Assembly (NCBI RefSeq): GCF_000963865.1 | Contig: NZ_CP011071.1 | Coordinates: 1,740,501-1,804,500 of the forward strand | DNA from: Flagellimonas lutaonensis | Lineage (GTDB): Bacteria; Bacteroidota; Bacteroidia; Flavobacteriales; Flavobacteriaceae | Direction of reading: 5' to 3' | Length of the DNA: 64,000 nucleotides | In this document: positions 33,449 to 41,564 of the stretch, in pieces | How the letters are laid out: every line of letters starts with the position of its first letter | How positions within the stretch are numbered: position 1 is the first letter of the stretch | The notes under the pieces: generated by a model | Seen by the model: only the letters and a program-made list of their open reading frames with translations | Told to the model about the DNA's origin: nothing | Databases searched by the model: none | Made by a program: the position numbers and the translations under genes

Positions 33449-34699
33449 ATGAGGATATTCAAGTTTGGAGGGGCCTCTGTCAAAGATGCCGACGGGGTCA
33501 AAAATTTGGTTCGCGTACTCAACGAAGTGGGGCATGAAGATACGTTGGTGGTCGTTTCGGCCATGGGCAAGACCACCAATGCCATGGAAAAAGTGGTCGA
33601 CGCCTATTTTGAAAACAAGAACGGGGTCAATGGTGCCATCCATGAGGTGTACGAGTACCATCATAATATCTTGAAAGTACTTTTTGAAGCAGAAACACAC
33701 CCCGTGTTTGAAAGGGTAAAGACGCTTTTTGAAGAGGTGAGGGGTTTTTTGATGTGGAACAAATCGCCCAAGCATAGTTTCGTATATGATCAGGTGGTGG
33801 GCTATGGAGAATTGGTGTCAACGACCATCGTCAGCGCCTATCTGGAAAAGGCCGGAATCAAAAACCAATGGCTTGATGTGCGTGACCTTATCAAGACCGA
33901 CAGCAATTACCGCGATGCACATATAAATTGGGAGCGTACCCAAGAAGCGGTTCAGCAACAGGTAGACACCAAACAATTGAACATCACCCAAGGTTTTTTG
34001 GGCAGTGATGACAATAATTTTACCACCACGCTTGGCCGCGAGGGCTCTGACTACACGGCGGCCATTTTGGCCTATTGCCTGAATGCCTCTTCGGTCACCA
34101 TTTGGAAAGATGTGCCAGGGGTGTTGAATGCAGATCCCAGAAATTTTAAAGAGACCCAGTTGCTGCACCAGATCTCGTACCGTGAGGCCATTGAGTTGGC
34201 ATTTTACGGGGCTTCGGTCATACATCCCAAAACATTGCAGCCCCTGCAGCGAAAAGAAATTCCCCTTCATGTGAAATCGTTTTTAGATCCCACAAGCGGG
34301 GGTACCACCGTGGGCAAAGGGGTCGAGATCTCGCCTGAAGTACCCTGTTTTATCGTCAAGAAAAACCAGGTCTTGGTAAAACTGTCTTCCCTTGATTTTT
34401 CTTTTATCGTTGAGAACAATATCAGTGAGATCTTTAAGCTGTTGCACGACCATCGCATGAAGGTCGATTTGATACAGAATTCGGCCATTAGCTTTTCGGT
34501 ATGCTTTGACAACAAGTTCGGCGGACTCGAAAATCTACTGAACGAGCTCAAGAAAAAGTTTAAGGTGGTCTGTCATGAAGATGTTTCGTTGTACACCATT
34601 CGCCACTTTGATGACAAGGCGTTGGAATCGCTTCAAAATGGGCGTACGGTCTTGGTAGAACAGCGGGGCAAACAAACGTTGCAGCTAGTGGTGAAGTAG
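33449..34699 (+). CDS. aspartate kinase (monofunctional)
   Basis: 416 residues. The kinase opens with 'MRIFKFGGASVKDADGV', the KFGG-x-S motif. 'TTTLGREGSDYTAAILAYCL' is the Gly/Ser-Asp nucleotide-binding segment, and 'WKDVPGVLNADPR' is the Asp-rich aspartate site. An ACT regulatory region fills residues ~310-416 ('VLVKLSSLDFSFIVENNISEIFKLLHDHRMKVDLIQNSA'). It makes 4-phospho-aspartate for the Lys/Thr/Met/DAP pathway. No homoserine dehydrogenase domain is attached. Confidence 0.95.
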   Translation: MRIFKFGGASVKDADGVKNLVRVLNEVGHEDTLVVVSAMGKTTNAMEKVVDAYFENKNGVNGAIHEVYEYHHNILKVLFEAETHPVFERVKTLFEEVRGFLMWNKSPKHSFVYDQVVGYGELVSTTIVSAYLEKAGIKNQWLDVRDLIKTDSNYRDAHINWERTQEAVQQQVDTKQLNITQGFLGSDDNNFTTTLGREGSDYTAAILAYCLNASSVTIWKDVPGVLNADPRNFKETQLLHQISYREAIELAFYGASVIHPKTLQPLQRKEIPLHVKSFLDPTSGGTTVGKGVEISPEVPCFIVKKNQVLVKLSSLDFSFIVENNISEIFKLLHDHRMKVDLIQNSAISFSVCFDNKFGGLENLLNELKKKFKVVCHEDVSLYTIRHFDDKALESLQNGRTVLVEQRGKQTLQLVVK

Positions 34700-34758
34700 T
34701 TTTTTCGGGCTGGCAATCCTTGTTTTTTCTATATTTACGCCTACCTAACTTGTGAATT

Positions 34759-36588
34759 ATGGGGTTGGTCACGGCGAAAGAAGTTGCAAAGGTCATAAAA
34801 CTAGACAAGTATGGCTTTTTGGGCACTTTCGTAGGTTGGTTATTGATGGTTGTCACCAAGATGACCTCTATCAACCGGTTCTATGACCGCCATAAAGATT
34901 TGGACGGCCCCGCCTTCTTGGATGCCATTCTTGAGCATTACGAAATCCAATTTGAGATACCGGAGGAAGATTTTAAGCGGCTTCCCAAAAGCGGGCCATT
35001 TATAACCATCTCTAACCACCCATTGGGCGGTGTTGATGGAGTATTGCTGTTAAAGCTATTGCTCAGAGAGCATGCCGACTATAAGATCATTGCGAACTTT
35101 TTGCTGCACCGTATTGAACCGCTGCGGCCCTTTATCATGCCCGTAAACCCTTTTGAGAACCACAAAGATGCCAAAAGCAGTGTCATGGGCTTCAAGGCGG
35201 CGTTGAAACATCTGAAAGAGGGCCATCCACTGGGCATCTTTCCTGCCGGCGAAGTTTCCACCTACAAAGATGGCAAACTGGTGGTCGACAGGCCATGGGA
35301 AGAAGCGGCCATTAAACTGATCCGGCGTGCAGAAGTGCCAGTAGTGCCCATTTATTTCCATGCCAGAAACAGTAGGATGTTCTATCGGTTGTCGAAGATC
35401 AACGACGTTTTCCGTACCGCCAAATTGCCCTCTGAGTTGACATCACAGGGCAGAAGGTCTATCAATGTACGTATTGGCCAACCCATTTCGGTGGCACAGC
35501 AGAAAGAGGAAGAAACCCTTGAAGATTTTGCTGAATTGTTGCGGAAAAAGACCTATCTGTTGGCCAATGCCTTTGAAAAGGAACGATTGATCGATAAAGT
35601 GCCCACAACCTTGAAAATTCCCAAACCGCCAAAAAAAGTTGCTACCCCGGTGCGTACCGAGGTACTGGAGGGGGAAATTGAAAAATTGCGTGAAAAAGAC
35701 CTCAGGCTGCTGCAAAGCAAGAATTATGAAGTGTTCTTGGCCCAAGAAAACGACATGCCCTTTTTGCTCAAAGAGATTGGGCGGCAGCGTGAGATTACCT
35801 TTAGAGCGGTAGGTGAGGGTACGAACAATGCCATCGATTTGGATCGTTTCGATACCTACTACCATCACCTTTTTCTTTGGGACAATGAGGCAAAAATGGT
35901 GGTAGGGGCCTACCGAATGGGGCTGGGCTCTGAAATTTTTCCAAAGTATGGCATCGATGGGTTTTACCTACAAGACCTTTTTCGCTTTGAGCCCGAATTA
36001 TTTCCCATGATGGAAAAGTCCATTGAAATGGGAAGGGCCTATATCATCAAAGAGTACCAACAAAAACCCATGCCACTCTTCTTGCTTTGGAAAGGCATTG
36101 TACATACCACATTGCGGCATCCCGAGCATAAATATCTTATAGGGGGGGTAAGTATCAGCAACCAGTTCTCAAATTTCTCAAAGTCGCTAATGATCGAGTT
36201 TATGAAGTCGCACTACTGGGATCCCTACGTGGCCCAATATGTGCGGCCCAAAAATGAGTTCAAGGTAAAGCTGAAAGATGCCGACAAAGAGTTTGTGTTC
36301 GATGAGACCAAGGCCGACCTGAACAAGTTCGACAAGTTGATCGAGGAAGTGGAGCCGGGCGACCTACGCTTGCCGGTATTGATCAAAAAGTACATCAAGC
36401 AGAATGCCAAGGTAGTGGCTTTTAATGTGGATCCCCTTTTCAACAATTCGGTCGACGGACTCATGTACATCAAAATTGCTGATTTGCCCGAAAGCACGGT
36501 CAAACCTGTTATGGAAGAATTTCAGGCAGAACTGGAACGTAAAGTGGCCGAGGGGCATTCCGTGGCAAAATTGGACGAAGAAGAATAG
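34759..36588 (+). CDS. olsF: bifunctional ornithine-lipid acyltransferase, OlsF type
   Basis: 609 residues with two joined acyltransferases. Residues ~60-270 are a PlsC-like O-acyltransferase: 'TISNHPLGGVDGVLL' (NHxxxxD) and 'GIFPAGEVSTY' (FPEG-like). Residues ~310-560 are a GNAT/OlsB-like N-acyltransferase ('EVFLAQENDMPFLLKEIGRQREITFRAVGEGT' and 'GAYRMGLGSEIFPKYGIDGFYL'). This architecture is that of OlsF from Flavobacterium and Serratia, which makes ornithine lipid in two steps. Glycine-lipid synthesis in some Bacteroidota uses related separate enzymes, so the amino acid is not certain. Membrane-associated, cytoplasmic side. Confidence 0.9.
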   Translation: MGLVTAKEVAKVIKLDKYGFLGTFVGWLLMVVTKMTSINRFYDRHKDLDGPAFLDAILEHYEIQFEIPEEDFKRLPKSGPFITISNHPLGGVDGVLLLKLLLREHADYKIIANFLLHRIEPLRPFIMPVNPFENHKDAKSSVMGFKAALKHLKEGHPLGIFPAGEVSTYKDGKLVVDRPWEEAAIKLIRRAEVPVVPIYFHARNSRMFYRLSKINDVFRTAKLPSELTSQGRRSINVRIGQPISVAQQKEEETLEDFAELLRKKTYLLANAFEKERLIDKVPTTLKIPKPPKKVATPVRTEVLEGEIEKLREKDLRLLQSKNYEVFLAQENDMPFLLKEIGRQREITFRAVGEGTNNAIDLDRFDTYYHHLFLWDNEAKMVVGAYRMGLGSEIFPKYGIDGFYLQDLFRFEPELFPMMEKSIEMGRAYIIKEYQQKPMPLFLLWKGIVHTTLRHPEHKYLIGGVSISNQFSNFSKSLMIEFMKSHYWDPYVAQYVRPKNEFKVKLKDADKEFVFDETKADLNKFDKLIEEVEPGDLRLPVLIKKYIKQNAKVVAFNVDPLFNNSVDGLMYIKIADLPESTVKPVMEEFQAELERKVAEGHSVAKLDEEE

Positions 36589-36590
36589 TC

Positions 36591-37016
36591 TCAGCCGTTT
36601 ACCAGTTCTTCCTTTACAAACGTCTCGCAAAATTCTTTGATCTCATTGCGTGTCTTTAGAAAGGCCTCGTGTATTTCTTGGTCGGTACCGGATACTTTTG
36701 AGGGGTCTGTAAAATTTTGATGGAGCCGCTGGGCGTTCTTTGCCGGTATAAACGGACAATTTTCTTTGGCATGGTCGCAAACGGTAATTATATAGTCCCA
36801 ATCAATGCCCTGGTATTCATCGACATGGTTTGAGGTGTGGTGCGAAATATCAATGCCATCTTCTTTCATGATGGCCACTGCCCCGGGGTTTAGTCCATGG
36901 GTCTCTATACCGGCACTGTATACATGGGCCAAGTCTTTTTGATAATAGTCAAGATAACCATGCGCCATTTGGCTTCGGCACGAATTACCTGTACAGAGTA
37001 CCAATATGTTTTTCAT
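36591..37016 (-). CDS. arsC: arsenate reductase, low-molecular-weight phosphatase type
   Basis: 141 residues from the ATG at 37016 (MKNILVLCTGNSCRSQMAHGY). The P-loop CTGNSCRS (Cys8, with Arg14) is the nucleophile site, and 'PFIPAKNAQRLHQNFTDPSKVSGTDQEIHEAFLKTRNEI' is typical of thioredoxin/LMWP arsenate reductases. The catalytic Cys in the redox helix is visible in 'VCDHAKENCPFI'. Last gene of the arsenic operon. It ends 3 bp from the convergent olsF. Confidence 0.92.
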   Translation of the reverse strand: MKNILVLCTGNSCRSQMAHGYLDYYQKDLAHVYSAGIETHGLNPGAVAIMKEDGIDISHHTSNHVDEYQGIDWDYIITVCDHAKENCPFIPAKNAQRLHQNFTDPSKVSGTDQEIHEAFLKTRNEIKEFCETFVKEELVNG

Positions 37017-37057
37017 TATCAAGTTCAAATTCAAGTTTAAGTATCAAGTTCAAAAAA

Positions 37058-37564
37058 TTAGTCAATGCCAACTATGGTGCTACGCCTTTCAAAAAGCAAA
37101 TTATCTTTCCAGGTGCCGTTGACAGTTTTTCCGATCCGCTCTCGTTTTCCAATATAACGAAAGCCCATTTTTTCATGTAATTTGATGCTGGACTCGTTTT
37201 CAGGAAAAATACCCGATTGCAGTGTCCAGTAGCCTGCATTTTCACTTTCCTCGATGAGTTTTTCCATGAGCAACCTGCCCACGCCCATTGCTCTGGTGTT
37301 TTCGCCAACATAGACACTTACCTCTGCCACGCCGCCATATACACAGCGACTTGAAACAGGCGACAGGGCGGCCCAGCCCAAAATAACGCCATCTTTTTCT
37401 GCCGCTAACCGACAGGGTTTGATATGGCCGGCATTCCAGCTATCATAATCGGGTACTTCACTTTCAAAAGTGGCGAAGCCCGTGGCAATGCCCTCGGCAT
37501 AGATTTGGGCAACCGATGGCCAGTCACTTTCAATCATGGGCCTTATTTGAACTGTACCTGCCAT
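37058..37564 (-). CDS. GNAT acetyltransferase of the ArsN/phosphinothricin type
   Basis: 168 residues from the ATG at 37564; the longer frame runs into the neighbouring gene and has no family match. 'IRPMIESDWPSVAQIYAEGIATGFATFESEVPDYDSW' and 'VSVYVGENTRAMGVGRLLMEKLIEESENAGYWTLQSGIFPENESSIKLHEKMGFR' follow the phosphinothricin acetyltransferase/ArsN1 pattern. ArsN1 proteins acetylate organoarsenicals such as arsinothricin. The place in an arsR...arsC operon supports that role. It is followed by a spacer of short direct repeats (CAAGTTCAAA). Confidence 0.85.
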   Translation of the reverse strand: MAGTVQIRPMIESDWPSVAQIYAEGIATGFATFESEVPDYDSWNAGHIKPCRLAAEKDGVILGWAALSPVSSRCVYGGVAEVSVYVGENTRAMGVGRLLMEKLIEESENAGYWTLQSGIFPENESSIKLHEKMGFRYIGKRERIGKTVNGTWKDNLLFERRSTIVGID

Positions 37565-37574
37565 ATCATTGTTG

Positions 37575-38180
37575 TTAGCAACAGCTAATTTTAGCTCTGT
37601 AATGGTTCCAGAGATGTCTAGATTTCGATTCGAGCAACAATAAATGCAAAATTGCCAAAATAATCGCACCAGGCATTACATTAACACTTATGAAATGGAA
37701 TAGTTCTTTGGCAGGCGATACTGCTATGGTATCCACAAAGATTAGATTTGTGTCCTCTATTCTCAGCTTGAGGGCCAACACTAATGCGATAGCCGAAAAG
37801 TGGAATGCGTTTGCGAAAAGATGGATGATGTATTCCCATCTTGGGAGGCCGCCCATGAAATTGCGACTTTCCTTTTCTGAGTAAGCATCGATTGCCAGAA
37901 CGACCAAATCCAAAACCACCAGAGAGGCACCGATGACAAAACCTGCCAGGGTTTCATTCACGAACAAAAACCAAACGATCAATGGAAACAATATGGCCCT
38001 TGCGGTATGGGTCTTGTGCTCGAAAAGACTTTCGTACCGATCAAAAAGCCGATACTTGAAGATATGAAGATAAAAACCATCAAAGGTGGCCAACACCATG
38101 AATAAAATTAGAAAAAGGGTCGCCAAATAGAACAATATTTCCATCATCAAGTATTTGTGGATAAATCTTTTTAACAGCAA
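37575..38180 (-). CDS. multi-span membrane protein in the arsenic operon
   Basis: 201 residues with about six hydrophobic segments (roughly 14-35, 55-75, 80-100, 120-140, 150-175, 178-192). It begins MLLKRFIHKYLMMEILFYL; the ATG at 38144 (MEILFYLATLFLIL) is an alternative start that avoids a 10-bp overlap with the DUF6428 gene. No known transporter signature (ACR3, ArsB, ArsP) is recognised. A C-terminal Cys pair (SCC) ends the protein, which is notable in an arsenic operon. Possible roles are a metalloid or thiol transporter or a sensor; none is established. Confidence 0.78.
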   Translation of the reverse strand: MLLKRFIHKYLMMEILFYLATLFLILFMVLATFDGFYLHIFKYRLFDRYESLFEHKTHTARAILFPLIVWFLFVNETLAGFVIGASLVVLDLVVLAIDAYSEKESRNFMGGLPRWEYIIHLFANAFHFSAIALVLALKLRIEDTNLIFVDTIAVSPAKELFHFISVNVMPGAIILAILHLLLLESKSRHLWNHYRAKISCC

Positions 38181-38659
38181 CCACTTCCCGGGCTACAACA
38201 GGCTTCTTGTACTACCTCCTTTACCGGTTCGACACCACAGGCATCTTTGGCCTTGCAATCGGTTTTGGTGGGCGAAAGCCGAATGGTAAGGGCATTCTCT
38301 TCCATAGCAAAACCATCGACGAACAGCTGTGCGGTATGAAATTGCGCATTGCCGTATTCAAATTTAAGCGTTGTATCGAGTTGCATGGGCTTGATACGGT
38401 GTACTTTTTTCAAGATGCCCAATGCCTTGAAGGCCGACATAAAGTTTTTTTTACCCTTCTCATCAGGGCTTTCCCAGAGTTGTACAATTGTCTCTTTCCA
38501 TGAGTCGGTTCTGGCACCGCAGTCAACCGAATCTATCGATACGTTCTTTATTTCGGTAATGTGGTAATTGGCCCCCACCAATTTTCCGGGCAGGTATTCG
38601 AACCGCACTTCTTTGTCCTTATTGTTTTCAAGCAATTCTAAAAATTCGGATGTCTTCAT
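38171..38659 (-). CDS. DUF6428 family protein
   Basis: 162 residues. The N-terminal half (MKTSEFLELLENNKDKEVRFEYLPGKLVGANYHITEIK) and the later 'LSPTKTDCKAKDACGVEP' box are typical of DUF6428, which usually lies next to arsR in Bacteroidota. Cys residues in the last part (DCKAKDACG) and the tail CCSPGSGCC give six Cys in about 30 residues, suited to binding As(III) or another soft metal (inference). Start is one base after the arsR stop. Confidence 0.85.
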   Translation of the reverse strand: MKTSEFLELLENNKDKEVRFEYLPGKLVGANYHITEIKNVSIDSVDCGARTDSWKETIVQLWESPDEKGKKNFMSAFKALGILKKVHRIKPMQLDTTLKFEYGNAQFHTAQLFVDGFAMEENALTIRLSPTKTDCKAKDACGVEPVKEVVQEACCSPGSGCC

Positions 38660-38660
38660 G

Positions 38661-38984
38661 TCAACAACAGTTTTGGTTTATATTTTTAAAGAAGGAGAGA
38701 AACAATTGCTGAAGCTCTTCCCATCGTTCCTCATTTATGCAATAACAGAGGGTCTTACCTTCGAAAGTGCCCTTGAGCAGCCCTACTTTCTTGATTTCGT
38801 TCAAATGTTGTGAAATGGTTGGCTGCGCCAGTCCTATTTCATCGACCAGATCGGTGCAGATGCAACCTTCTTGCTTGCTGATGTGTTCCAATATGGCAAT
38901 GCGGGCCGGGTGTGCCAACACCTTGGCAGCTTGTGCAAGTTCATTATGCCTTTCAGAAAAGATATGTTTCTTTGTGACGCCCAT
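38661..38984 (-). CDS. arsR: arsenic-responsive ArsR repressor
   Basis: 107 residues, ArsR/SmtB winged helix. 'LAQAAKVLAHPARIAILEHISKQ' leads to the metal-binding site C-x-C in 'EGCICTDLVDEIGLAQPTISQHLNEIKKVGLLKG', the ELCVCDL-type As(III) site. The recognition helix is QPTISQHLNEI. A second Cys pair closes the protein (NCC). It should repress its own operon and come off DNA on binding arsenite. A perfect palindrome lies 7 bp upstream of the start. Confidence 0.95.
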   Translation of the reverse strand: MGVTKKHIFSERHNELAQAAKVLAHPARIAILEHISKQEGCICTDLVDEIGLAQPTISQHLNEIKKVGLLKGTFEGKTLCYCINEERWEELQQLFLSFFKNINQNCC

Positions 38985-38991
38985 TTTATTT

Positions 38992-39007
38992 TAATATTGC
39001 AATATTA
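38992..39007. promoter_or_regulatory. ArsR operator palindrome
   Basis: TAATATTGCAATATTA, a perfect 16-bp palindrome, 7 bp ahead of arsR, in the position of a repressor site. A further ATAATAT lies 10 bp away. Confidence 0.75.
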
Positions 39008-39024
39008 CGATGATAATATGAAAT

Positions 39025-39054
39025 AAAAAAGGTCAGAAGCTTTTTTCTGACCTT
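39025..39054 (-). terminator. intrinsic terminator of the TM2 gene
   Basis: AAGGTCAGAA (39029-39038) and TTCTGACCTT (39045-39054) form a 10-bp stem. On the minus strand it follows the TM2 stop within a few bases and ends in TTTTTT. Confidence 0.85.
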
Positions 39055-39059
39055 GTTTT

Positions 39060-39494
39060 TTAGAACCAGGGCTTTTTTCCCACCTGATAGGTGTTGTAGA
39101 ACTCTTCATCTGATTTGGTCAGGTAGATGATTCCTTCTATTAGTCCGATAAGGCCCGGAATCCATAATAGAAAAGCACCAATTACCACACATGAAAGAAT
39201 GATTCCTATTATTGAAATGGACAATAGAATAATTCCTTCTTTATTATATCCCAATATAAACTTATGCACGCCGAGCCAACCCACAACGATGGCCAATATT
39301 CCGGCCAAGATTTTTTTGTTTTCCCCCCCGGCACTTTTGAGTCCTTCACTGAACTCATCGGCCGTTTTTTTGGCTTCCTCTTTAAAATCGCCTGCAGCTT
39401 CTTTGGCCTCTTCAGCGGTTTCTTTGGCTGCTTCTTTTGCTTTGTCAAAGGCTTCTTCAGCCTTATCGCCCAAATCTTTTTTTTCGTCTGACAT
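39060..39494 (-). CDS. TM2 domain protein with charged amphipathic N-terminus
   Basis: 144 residues. Residues 1-55 are an Ala/Lys/Glu-rich helical repeat (KAEEAFDKAKEAAKETAEEAKEAAGDFKEEAKKTADEF), as in YtxH/LEA-like stress proteins. Residues 60-130 hold the TM2 unit: 'AGILAIVVGWLGVHKFILGYNKEGIILLSISIIG' with the Gly-x-His-x-Phe-Tyr/Ile-Leu-Gly turn and a second hydrophobic stretch. The protein is likely an inner-membrane protein with a long cytoplasmic or periplasmic coiled region. Function unknown. It has its own terminator. Confidence 0.85.
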   Translation of the reverse strand: MSDEKKDLGDKAEEAFDKAKEAAKETAEEAKEAAGDFKEEAKKTADEFSEGLKSAGGENKKILAGILAIVVGWLGVHKFILGYNKEGIILLSISIIGIILSCVVIGAFLLWIPGLIGLIEGIIYLTKSDEEFYNTYQVGKKPWF

Positions 39495-39558
39495 AACTTT
39501 AATTTGTTGGTTGAAAGATTCTTAAAAATAGCAAATAATTGAATGCCAAGTGGCCACC

Positions 39559-39945
39559 TTACAAAAATGCTTTGTCAATGGGCTCCCAAAGCTCAATTTT
39601 GTTGCCTTCGGGATCCATGATCCAGCCAAATTTTCCGTAATCATATTCTTCGACTTCGCCTATAATGGTTACGCCTTCTTTTTTGAGTTCTTCGAGAAGT
39701 TCTTCGAGGTTTTCAACCCTAAAGTTCATCATAAACTGCTTTTCGCTGGGCTGAAAGTAGGTGGTATCTTCCTTAAAAGGGCCCCACTGCGTCATGCAGT
39801 CGTTGCCTTTTTCATCTTTCCACCAAAAGCTGCACCCATATTGGTCGGTGTTGAGCCCCAGATGGGTCTTGTACCAATCTTTGATTTTGTCGGGGTCTTT
39901 GGTCTTGAAGAAAAATCCACCAAGGCCGGTCACTCTTTTTTTCAT
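39559..39945 (-). CDS. VOC family (glyoxalase/bleomycin-resistance fold) protein
   Basis: 128 residues. The two beta-alpha-beta-beta-beta halves are visible: 'VTGLGGFFFKTKDPDKIKDWYKTHLGL' (N-terminal) and 'FMMNFRVENLEELLEELKKEGVTIIGEVEEYDYGKFGWIMDPEGNKIELWEP' (C-terminal, with the DPEGNxIEL metal-site signature). A dioxygenase, lyase or binding role is possible. No adjacent gene suggests a pathway, and the substrate is unknown. Confidence 0.9.
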   Translation of the reverse strand: MKKRVTGLGGFFFKTKDPDKIKDWYKTHLGLNTDQYGCSFWWKDEKGNDCMTQWGPFKEDTTYFQPSEKQFMMNFRVENLEELLEELKKEGVTIIGEVEEYDYGKFGWIMDPEGNKIELWEPIDKAFL

Positions 39946-39995
39946 GTAGTATAGATTTTTTTAACTTCCACGAAGGCGGGAGTCATTTGTTTTCT

Positions 39996-40064
39996 GGACA
40001 CCAATTTCACGAATTTTCACAAATTTTTTTCTAAGTAATTTGTGCAATGGTGTAATTCGTGTCC
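39996..40064. repeat. long inverted repeat with AATTCGTG arms
   Basis: GGACAC...CGAATT on the left and AATTCGTGTCC (40054-40064) on the right, with an inner CACAAATT (40019-40026)/AATTTGTG (40037-40044) stem. Related 'AATTCGTG...AATTCGTGTC' repeats are scattered in many Bacteroidota genomes. It fills the gap between the VOC and DUF1801 genes. Confidence 0.7.
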
Positions 40065-40071
40065 TTTTACT

Positions 40072-40527
40072 TCATCGTTTCACATTTTTCTCATAAAGCG
40101 CCACCCAATCTTCGACCGTTATTTTTTGGCAGAGCTTGGCAATGAGACCGTAGGGAATATCATCCATCTTTTTAAAACGGATACAGCTCTTGCCCATATC
40201 CAATTTCGTTTTGGCATGTTCTGGATACTCGGCCACGAACCAGTCGTGCAACTTCTTATCTGCATAGATGCCCGCGTGGTAAAGGGCCACAAAATTCTTT
40301 TGCGAGGCAATGTTCAAGAACGGGAGCGGCAGTTTGGGATCACAGTGATACCCTGGGGCATAAATGGAGTGGGGTACCACGTACCCGATCATTTTATAGC
40401 TGATGCATTCTTCGAAGCCCTTGGGCAGATTTTCTTTAACTGTTTGTCGAAGCCTTGAAATGGCTTCTTTGCGGTCTTCGGGCACTTTTGAAATGTATTC
40501 TTCAACTGTTTTGGCATCTATGGTCAT
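40072..40527 (-). CDS. DUF1801 protein (YdhG-like)
   Basis: 151 residues. The family pattern is clear: 'VEEYISKVPEDRKEAISRLRQTVKENLPKGFEECISYKMIGYVVP' at the N-terminus, then 'ALYHAGIYADKKLHDWFVAEYPEH' and 'TKLDMGKSCIRFKKMDDIPYGLIAKL'. The fold is shared with frataxin-like/YdhG iron chaperones; function is unknown for most members. It follows the DUF4199 gene on the same strand by 7 bp and may be cotranscribed with it. Confidence 0.9.
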   Translation of the reverse strand: MTIDAKTVEEYISKVPEDRKEAISRLRQTVKENLPKGFEECISYKMIGYVVPHSIYAPGYHCDPKLPLPFLNIASQKNFVALYHAGIYADKKLHDWFVAEYPEHAKTKLDMGKSCIRFKKMDDIPYGLIAKLCQKITVEDWVALYEKNVKR

Positions 40528-40534
40528 GGGATTG

Positions 40535-41041
40535 TTATTTACGTTGCAAAAGTAAGGCTGAAACCAGCGAAATGATAAATCCGATCACGAAAACGGTCAT
40601 TCCCATGACAATAAATGTAAAGAGAGGATTCATGAACATTTCTTTCTGTGCCTCAAGTTCGGCAACCTTGGCTTCATATTCGGCAGTGGGCAATGTAGAT
40701 TTCATTTGTTCGATGGAATGGTTGTAGTAGTCATCCATAAAACCGGGATTCAGATATTCCACATAAATAATGTCTAAAATTCCGAAGATGAGGGCTGTGA
40801 TCACACTGATGAGCACCCCAATCGTGAGAGCTTTTTTGAAACTGATTTTTCCTCCGTTCTGCTTATCGCGAAAGTGTTTGATTCCAAAATACACGAAGCT
40901 TAGCGAAACCACCATGGAGGCATAACCGATGACTTCTTTGGTGCTGTAATCAAGATTGTCACCGGCAAACCAACCCAATAGGGATAATAGGCAAATAGTC
41001 AGGGCGCCATAGACCCCGTACCGAATTATTGTTTTTTTCAT
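40535..41041 (-). CDS. DUF4199 four-helix membrane protein
   Basis: 168 residues from the ATG at 41041; the two codons upstream start with TTG. It has four membrane segments (about 8-27, 40-58, 75-98, 140-163) and a conserved 'ISFKKALTIGVLISVITALIFGILDIIY' middle helix, typical of the Bacteroidota DUF4199 family. A charged helix (EQMKSTLPTAEYEAKVAELEAQKE) separates helices three and four. Function unknown. In other genomes it is often near a small membrane HTH regulator, as here (gene ending at 41139). Confidence 0.88.
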   Translation of the reverse strand: MKKTIIRYGVYGALTICLLSLLGWFAGDNLDYSTKEVIGYASMVVSLSFVYFGIKHFRDKQNGGKISFKKALTIGVLISVITALIFGILDIIYVEYLNPGFMDDYYNHSIEQMKSTLPTAEYEAKVAELEAQKEMFMNPLFTFIVMGMTVFVIGFIISLVSALLLQRK

Positions 41042-41138
41042 ATTCAAACCTTTTTGTTTGTGGCCAAAATATGGTGCATGGCGTAAAAACCGCTCATACT
41101 AAAGTACCAAAAAGCAGGTACTTTGGCATAAAACCCCT

Positions 41139-41555
41139 TTAGCCGCCAATGAGGTGCAGTTCCTTTGCCTTTTGCACGGCTTGGGTACGGCGTTTTGCAT
41201 CCAATTTTACCAAAAGATTTGAAACATGGGTCTTGATGGTACTTTCAGAGACGAATAGCTTTTCGCCAATTTCCCGATTTGAAAGCCCGTTTGAAATTTC
41301 GAGCAATACCTCATACTCGCGTTCGCTGATACCCAATTCCTTCATTTTTCTTGAATTTATCTCTTGGCTTTTTCTTGGGATGGATTTACTGCTCTTTTGG
41401 TTGATATAAAAACCAAGCCCCAAAAAAACAACGGCCACAATGGCGATAATGAACTCAATGGAAGTATCACCCGCAATAAAAGTGTATTTGCTCAACTGAA
41501 AGAGTGCGAGCAGGGCTATGATGAGCGCCGAAAAGACAAAGATGGTTTTCTTCAC
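41139..41555 (-). CDS. small LuxR-type regulator with two membrane helices
   Basis: 138 residues. Two hydrophobic helices (about 5-23 and 35-52, 'IEFIIAIVAVVFLGLGFYI') are followed by a basic linker and a LuxR/GerE helix-turn-helix (residues 75-135: 'GISEREYEVLLEISNGLSNREIGEKLFVSESTIKTHVSNLLVKL'). It lacks a receiver domain. This makes a membrane-tethered DNA-binding protein, again in the style of the XRE protein at 18655. It is the second such regulator in the window. The signal and targets are unknown. Confidence 0.85.
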   Translation of the reverse strand: MKKTIFVFSALIIALLALFQLSKYTFIAGDTSIEFIIAIVAVVFLGLGFYINQKSSKSIPRKSQEINSRKMKELGISEREYEVLLEISNGLSNREIGEKLFVSESTIKTHVSNLLVKLDAKRRTQAVQKAKELHLIGG

Positions 41556-41564
41556 ACTTTAAAA

